Shown piece after piece: positions 61,647 to 64,000 of a stretch of 64,000 nt of DNA; positions within the stretch are counted from its first letter, which is position 1, and each line of letters starts with the position of its first letter. The notes under the pieces were generated by a model. It did not search any database. It had not been told where the DNA came from and worked only from the letters and a program-made list of their open reading frames with translations. The stretch spans positions 5,518,001 to 5,582,000 of the forward strand of contig NZ_JARXYP010000002.1 in the NCBI RefSeq assembly GCF_029893805.1, in the 5' to 3' direction. Position numbers and translations under genes: made by a program. The DNA comes from Streptomyces sp. SAI-135 (lineage in GTDB: Bacteria > Actinomycetota > Actinomycetes > Streptomycetales > Streptomycetaceae).

Positions 61647-62573
61647 ATGAGTGAAGACGGCGAACACTCGGCCGACGGACGTCTGCTCGACGGGCGTTAC
61701 CGGCTTGTCGGGCGTATCGGGTCCGGACCCCACGGCACCGTGTGGCGGGCCCTCGACGAGCGGGAGGGGCGGCAGGTCGCCGTCAAGGAACTCCGGCCGG
61801 GCGAGGAGGCCGAGGAGGAGGAACGGCGGCGGGCGGTGCAGCGGCTCGCGCACGAGGCCCGGGCCGCCGCGCGGGTCGACGATCCGGCCGCCGTCGCCAT
61901 CCATGACGTCCTCGTCGACGACGAACTGCCCTGGGTCGTCATGGAGTTGGTGGAGGGGGAGTCGTTGGGCTCGGTGCTCGCCTCGCGGGGGCCGCTGCCC
62001 GGCGGCGAGGCCGCCGGGATCGGGCTCGCCGTCCTCGGCGCCCTGCACGCCGCCCACGGGGCAGGCATCGTGCACCGCGACCTCAAGCCGGCCAACGTGC
62101 TCCTGGAAGCGGGGACCGGACGGGTCGTCGTGACCGACCTCGGGATCGGGGGCGGCGGCCGGGAGACCTCCGCCGGGTTCCTCGCACCGGAGTGCGCGTC
62201 GGGGCCCGGTGCCGGGCCCGCCTCCGATCTGTGGTCGTTGGGCGCGGTGCTCCGGGCCGCGGTGGGGGAGGCGCCGGACGCTGCCATGGAGGAGCTGCTG
62301 GACGGGCTCCTCGCCCACGAGCCCGCAGCGCGCCCGGTGGCCGGGGAAGTGGCCGCGGTCCTCGCCGGGATCGCCGGTGCGGGTGTGCCGGAGTGGGCAC
62401 GGCCGACGCGTGAGTCCCACCCTCCGCTGGAGGCCGCTGCCGGCGCCGGCACGGTCACCCCACCGCACCTCGCCGCACCCGCCTCCCCCGCGCCGGACCC
62501 GCCCGAACCCCGTCGCCTCACCGCCCTGACCGCCCTCGGACTCCTGCTCCAGAAAAAACCCGAGCGCGGCTGA
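61647..62573 (+). CDS. Short soluble Ser/Thr kinase (array member 6)
   Basis: 308 residues, no membrane helix and no ecto-domain. N-lobe GSGPHGTVW (last Gly of the loop kept), VAVKEL, catalytic HRDLKPAN; DFG is DLG (VTDLGIGG), which keeps the metal Asp. The activation segment is very short: only about 15 residues link DLG to the APE-like APECASG. The C-terminal tail is Pro/Ala-rich. Possibly active but with altered regulation; clearly a shrunken relative of its neighbours. Confidence 0.85.
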   Translation: MSEDGEHSADGRLLDGRYRLVGRIGSGPHGTVWRALDEREGRQVAVKELRPGEEAEEEERRRAVQRLAHEARAAARVDDPAAVAIHDVLVDDELPWVVMELVEGESLGSVLASRGPLPGGEAAGIGLAVLGALHAAHGAGIVHRDLKPANVLLEAGTGRVVVTDLGIGGGGRETSAGFLAPECASGPGAGPASDLWSLGAVLRAAVGEAPDAAMEELLDGLLAHEPAARPVAGEVAAVLAGIAGAGVPEWARPTRESHPPLEAAAGAGTVTPPHLAAPASPAPDPPEPRRLTALTALGLLLQKKPERG

Positions 62574-62699
62574 TCGTCTCGCGTCCAACCCGCTGATCAG
62601 CACATTCCTCGCCAGTCATCACTGGCAAGATGTGTGTATGCCGTGAGCTCCGTTACCGACGGGTACCCAAAGCCCCCGCTGCGGAATACCCTGCGGCTC

Positions 62700-64000
62700 A
62701 TGACGGACGCGCAGGCCCCGGCCCAGACCGGCACGAACCCCCTCGCCCCCGCCCCGGAGGGCGCCCGTACCGCGGCCGACGTGGTCACCCCGGAGCTGGT
62801 CGCCCAGCTCACCAAGGGGGTGACCGGGTCCGGACGTACCGCCAACCACACGCCGTTCACCGGCGAGAAGCTGGCCGACCTGCCCGAGTCCACCCCCGAG
62901 GACGTGGAGAAGGCCTTCGCGGCGGCCCGCCGTGCGCAGGCGGTGTGGGAGCAGACCCCCGTACGGCAGCGCGCGGCCGTCCTGCTCCGCTTCCACGACC
63001 TGATCCTGGAGCGCCAGGCCGAAGTCCTCGACCTCATCCAGCTGGAGACCGGCAAGGCCCGGCTGCACGCACACGAGGAAGTGCAGGCAGTCGCGGTCGC
63101 GGCCCGCCACTACGGCCGCAAGGCGCCCGCCTATCTGAGGCCGAAGCGGCACACCGGGGCCGTGCCCACCCTCACCAAGGTCACCGAACTGCGCCACGCG
63201 CGCGGCGTCGTCGGCCAGATCGCCCCCTGGAACTACCCGCTCGAACTGTCCGTCGGCGACGCGCTCCCCGCCTTCGCCGCGGGCAACGCCGTCGTCATGA
63301 AGCCGGACACCGAGACCTGCCTGACCGCCCTGTGGGCGCGGGACCTGCTGGTCGAGGCCGGCCTGCCCGCCGAGGTCTTCCAGATCGTCCTCGGTGACGG
63401 TCCCGTCGTCGGCCCCGAGGTCGTCCGGCACGCCGACTACGTCTCCTTCACGGGCTCCACCCGCACCGGGCGCGAGGTCGCCCAGGGCGCCGCGGCCCGG
63501 CTGGTCGGCGTGTCCCTCGAACTCGGCGGCAAGAACGCCATGCTGGTCCTGGAGGACGCCGACATCGAGAAGGCCGCCGCCGGTGCCGTGCGCGCCTGCT
63601 TCTCCTCCGCCGGCCAACTCTGCATCTCCATCGAGCGGTTGTACGTCCACGAGTCCATAGCGGACGCCTTCCTGGAGCGCTTCGCCGCCCGCACCCGGGC
63701 CATGCGCCTCGGCACGTCCCTCGCCTACGGCGCCGACATGGGCTCGCTGGTGGGGGAGCGGCAGCTGGAGACGGTCACCCGGCACGTCGAGGAGGCCGTC
63801 GAGAAGGGCGCCAAGGTCGTCGCCGGCGGTGTCGCCCGCCCGGACATCGGCCCGTACTTCTTCGAGCCGACCATCCTCGACGGCGTCACCGAGCCGATGG
63901 CGGTCTGCGCCGAGGAGACCTTCGGCCCGGTCGTCTCGGTCTACCGCTTCAAGACCGAGGACGAGGCCGTCGAGCTCGCCAACTCCACGCCGTACGGCCT
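62700..64000 (+). CDS. gabD2: NAD(P)-dependent succinate-semialdehyde dehydrogenase (partial)
   Basis: 433 codons are seen; the gene runs off the right edge. Aldehyde dehydrogenase fold: IAPWNYPLELSVG, the general base Glu274 (LELGGKNA) and nucleophile Cys308 (SAGQLCIS). N-terminal TGSGRTANHTPFTGE fits the GabD2 subgroup, which oxidises succinate semialdehyde to succinate. Placed after the kinase array as in other Streptomyces. ATG at 62700; no strong binding site. Confidence 0.88.
   Translation, partial: MTDAQAPAQTGTNPLAPAPEGARTAADVVTPELVAQLTKGVTGSGRTANHTPFTGEKLADLPESTPEDVEKAFAAARRAQAVWEQTPVRQRAAVLLRFHDLILERQAEVLDLIQLETGKARLHAHEEVQAVAVAARHYGRKAPAYLRPKRHTGAVPTLTKVTELRHARGVVGQIAPWNYPLELSVGDALPAFAAGNAVVMKPDTETCLTALWARDLLVEAGLPAEVFQIVLGDGPVVGPEVVRHADYVSFTGSTRTGREVAQGAAARLVGVSLELGGKNAMLVLEDADIEKAAAGAVRACFSSAGQLCISIERLYVHESIADAFLERFAARTRAMRLGTSLAYGADMGSLVGERQLETVTRHVEEAVEKGAKVVAGGVARPDIGPYFFEPTILDGVTEPMAVCAEETFGPVVSVYRFKTEDEAVELANSTPYG

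Noticed and set aside
1..64000. tRNA or rRNA genes, insertion sequences, phage or conjugative genes.
   Set aside because: I saw no T-loop-like GTTCGA sequences in a cloverleaf context, no transposase or integrase and no terminal repeats. A covariance-model scan would be needed to exclude small RNAs.

Overview
The window is high-GC chromosomal DNA from a Streptomyces. The codon bias is extreme, GTG starts are frequent, and it carries the developmental pair whiD/bldM and tandem eukaryotic-type Ser/Thr kinases. From my recollection of gene content, the order matches the S. coelicolor core from the rplM-rpsI region to the SSADH gene, with several accessory insertions. No organism name can be derived from sequence alone.

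Layout. 1-3 kb: a divergent membrane-protein gene (cut off), ribosomal genes rplM-rpsI with promoter, leader hairpin and terminator, then glmM. 3-8 kb: a DUF389 membrane protein, coaA, a CbrC-family protein and glmS, so amino-sugar and CoA metabolism. 7.9-10 kb: a WhiJ/AbaA-type regulatory triad (DUF397, XRE/DUF5753, HATPase) whose DUF397 gene and the 3' end of glmS have been tandemly duplicated. 10-20 kb: acpS, nnrE/nnrD fusion, a TTA-containing M23 peptidase, alr, an alpha/beta hydrolase, and the t6A tRNA-modification genes tsaE, tsaB, rimI and tsaD, plus a catalytically degenerate L,D-transpeptidase-like protein. 19.9-20.3 kb: a minisatellite-like repeat. 20-31 kb: an accessory block with a GH3 glycosidase and its LacI regulator, a frameshifted LCP gene, secreted beta-propeller proteins, and a DGPF/ECF42-like sigma pair with a frameshifted sigma gene. 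31-36 kb: a SAM methyltransferase, two tandem lipoprotein polysaccharide deacetylases, and groES-groEL1 under two CIRCE operators.

36-48 kb: SnoaL, SDR, MOSC and LysR genes, then the conserved developmental and housekeeping block whiD, bldM (with a consensus sigma-BldN promoter), the ECF sigma shbA, guaB and guaB3, a nucleotide-sugar dehydrogenase lacking its catalytic Cys, and glpD. 48-62.6 kb: a serine beta-lactamase-like hydrolase, then an array of six kinase-fold proteins. Four are membrane kinases with canonical motifs, one is a membrane pseudokinase with a huge insert, and one is a short soluble kinase. The first five share a related extracytoplasmic domain. A secreted LamG remnant and a DUF3710 protein lie inside the array. 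The window ends inside a gabD2-type dehydrogenase.

Themes: cell-wall precursor supply (glmM, glmS, alr, M23, LCP, deacetylases, serine hydrolase) sits beside sporulation control (whiD, bldM) and a kinase array of the type linked to spore-wall control in Streptomyces. Two frameshifts, in the LCP and ECF sigma genes, should be checked as either sequencing errors or real decay. I saw no tRNA or rRNA gene, CRISPR array, insertion sequence or prophage.
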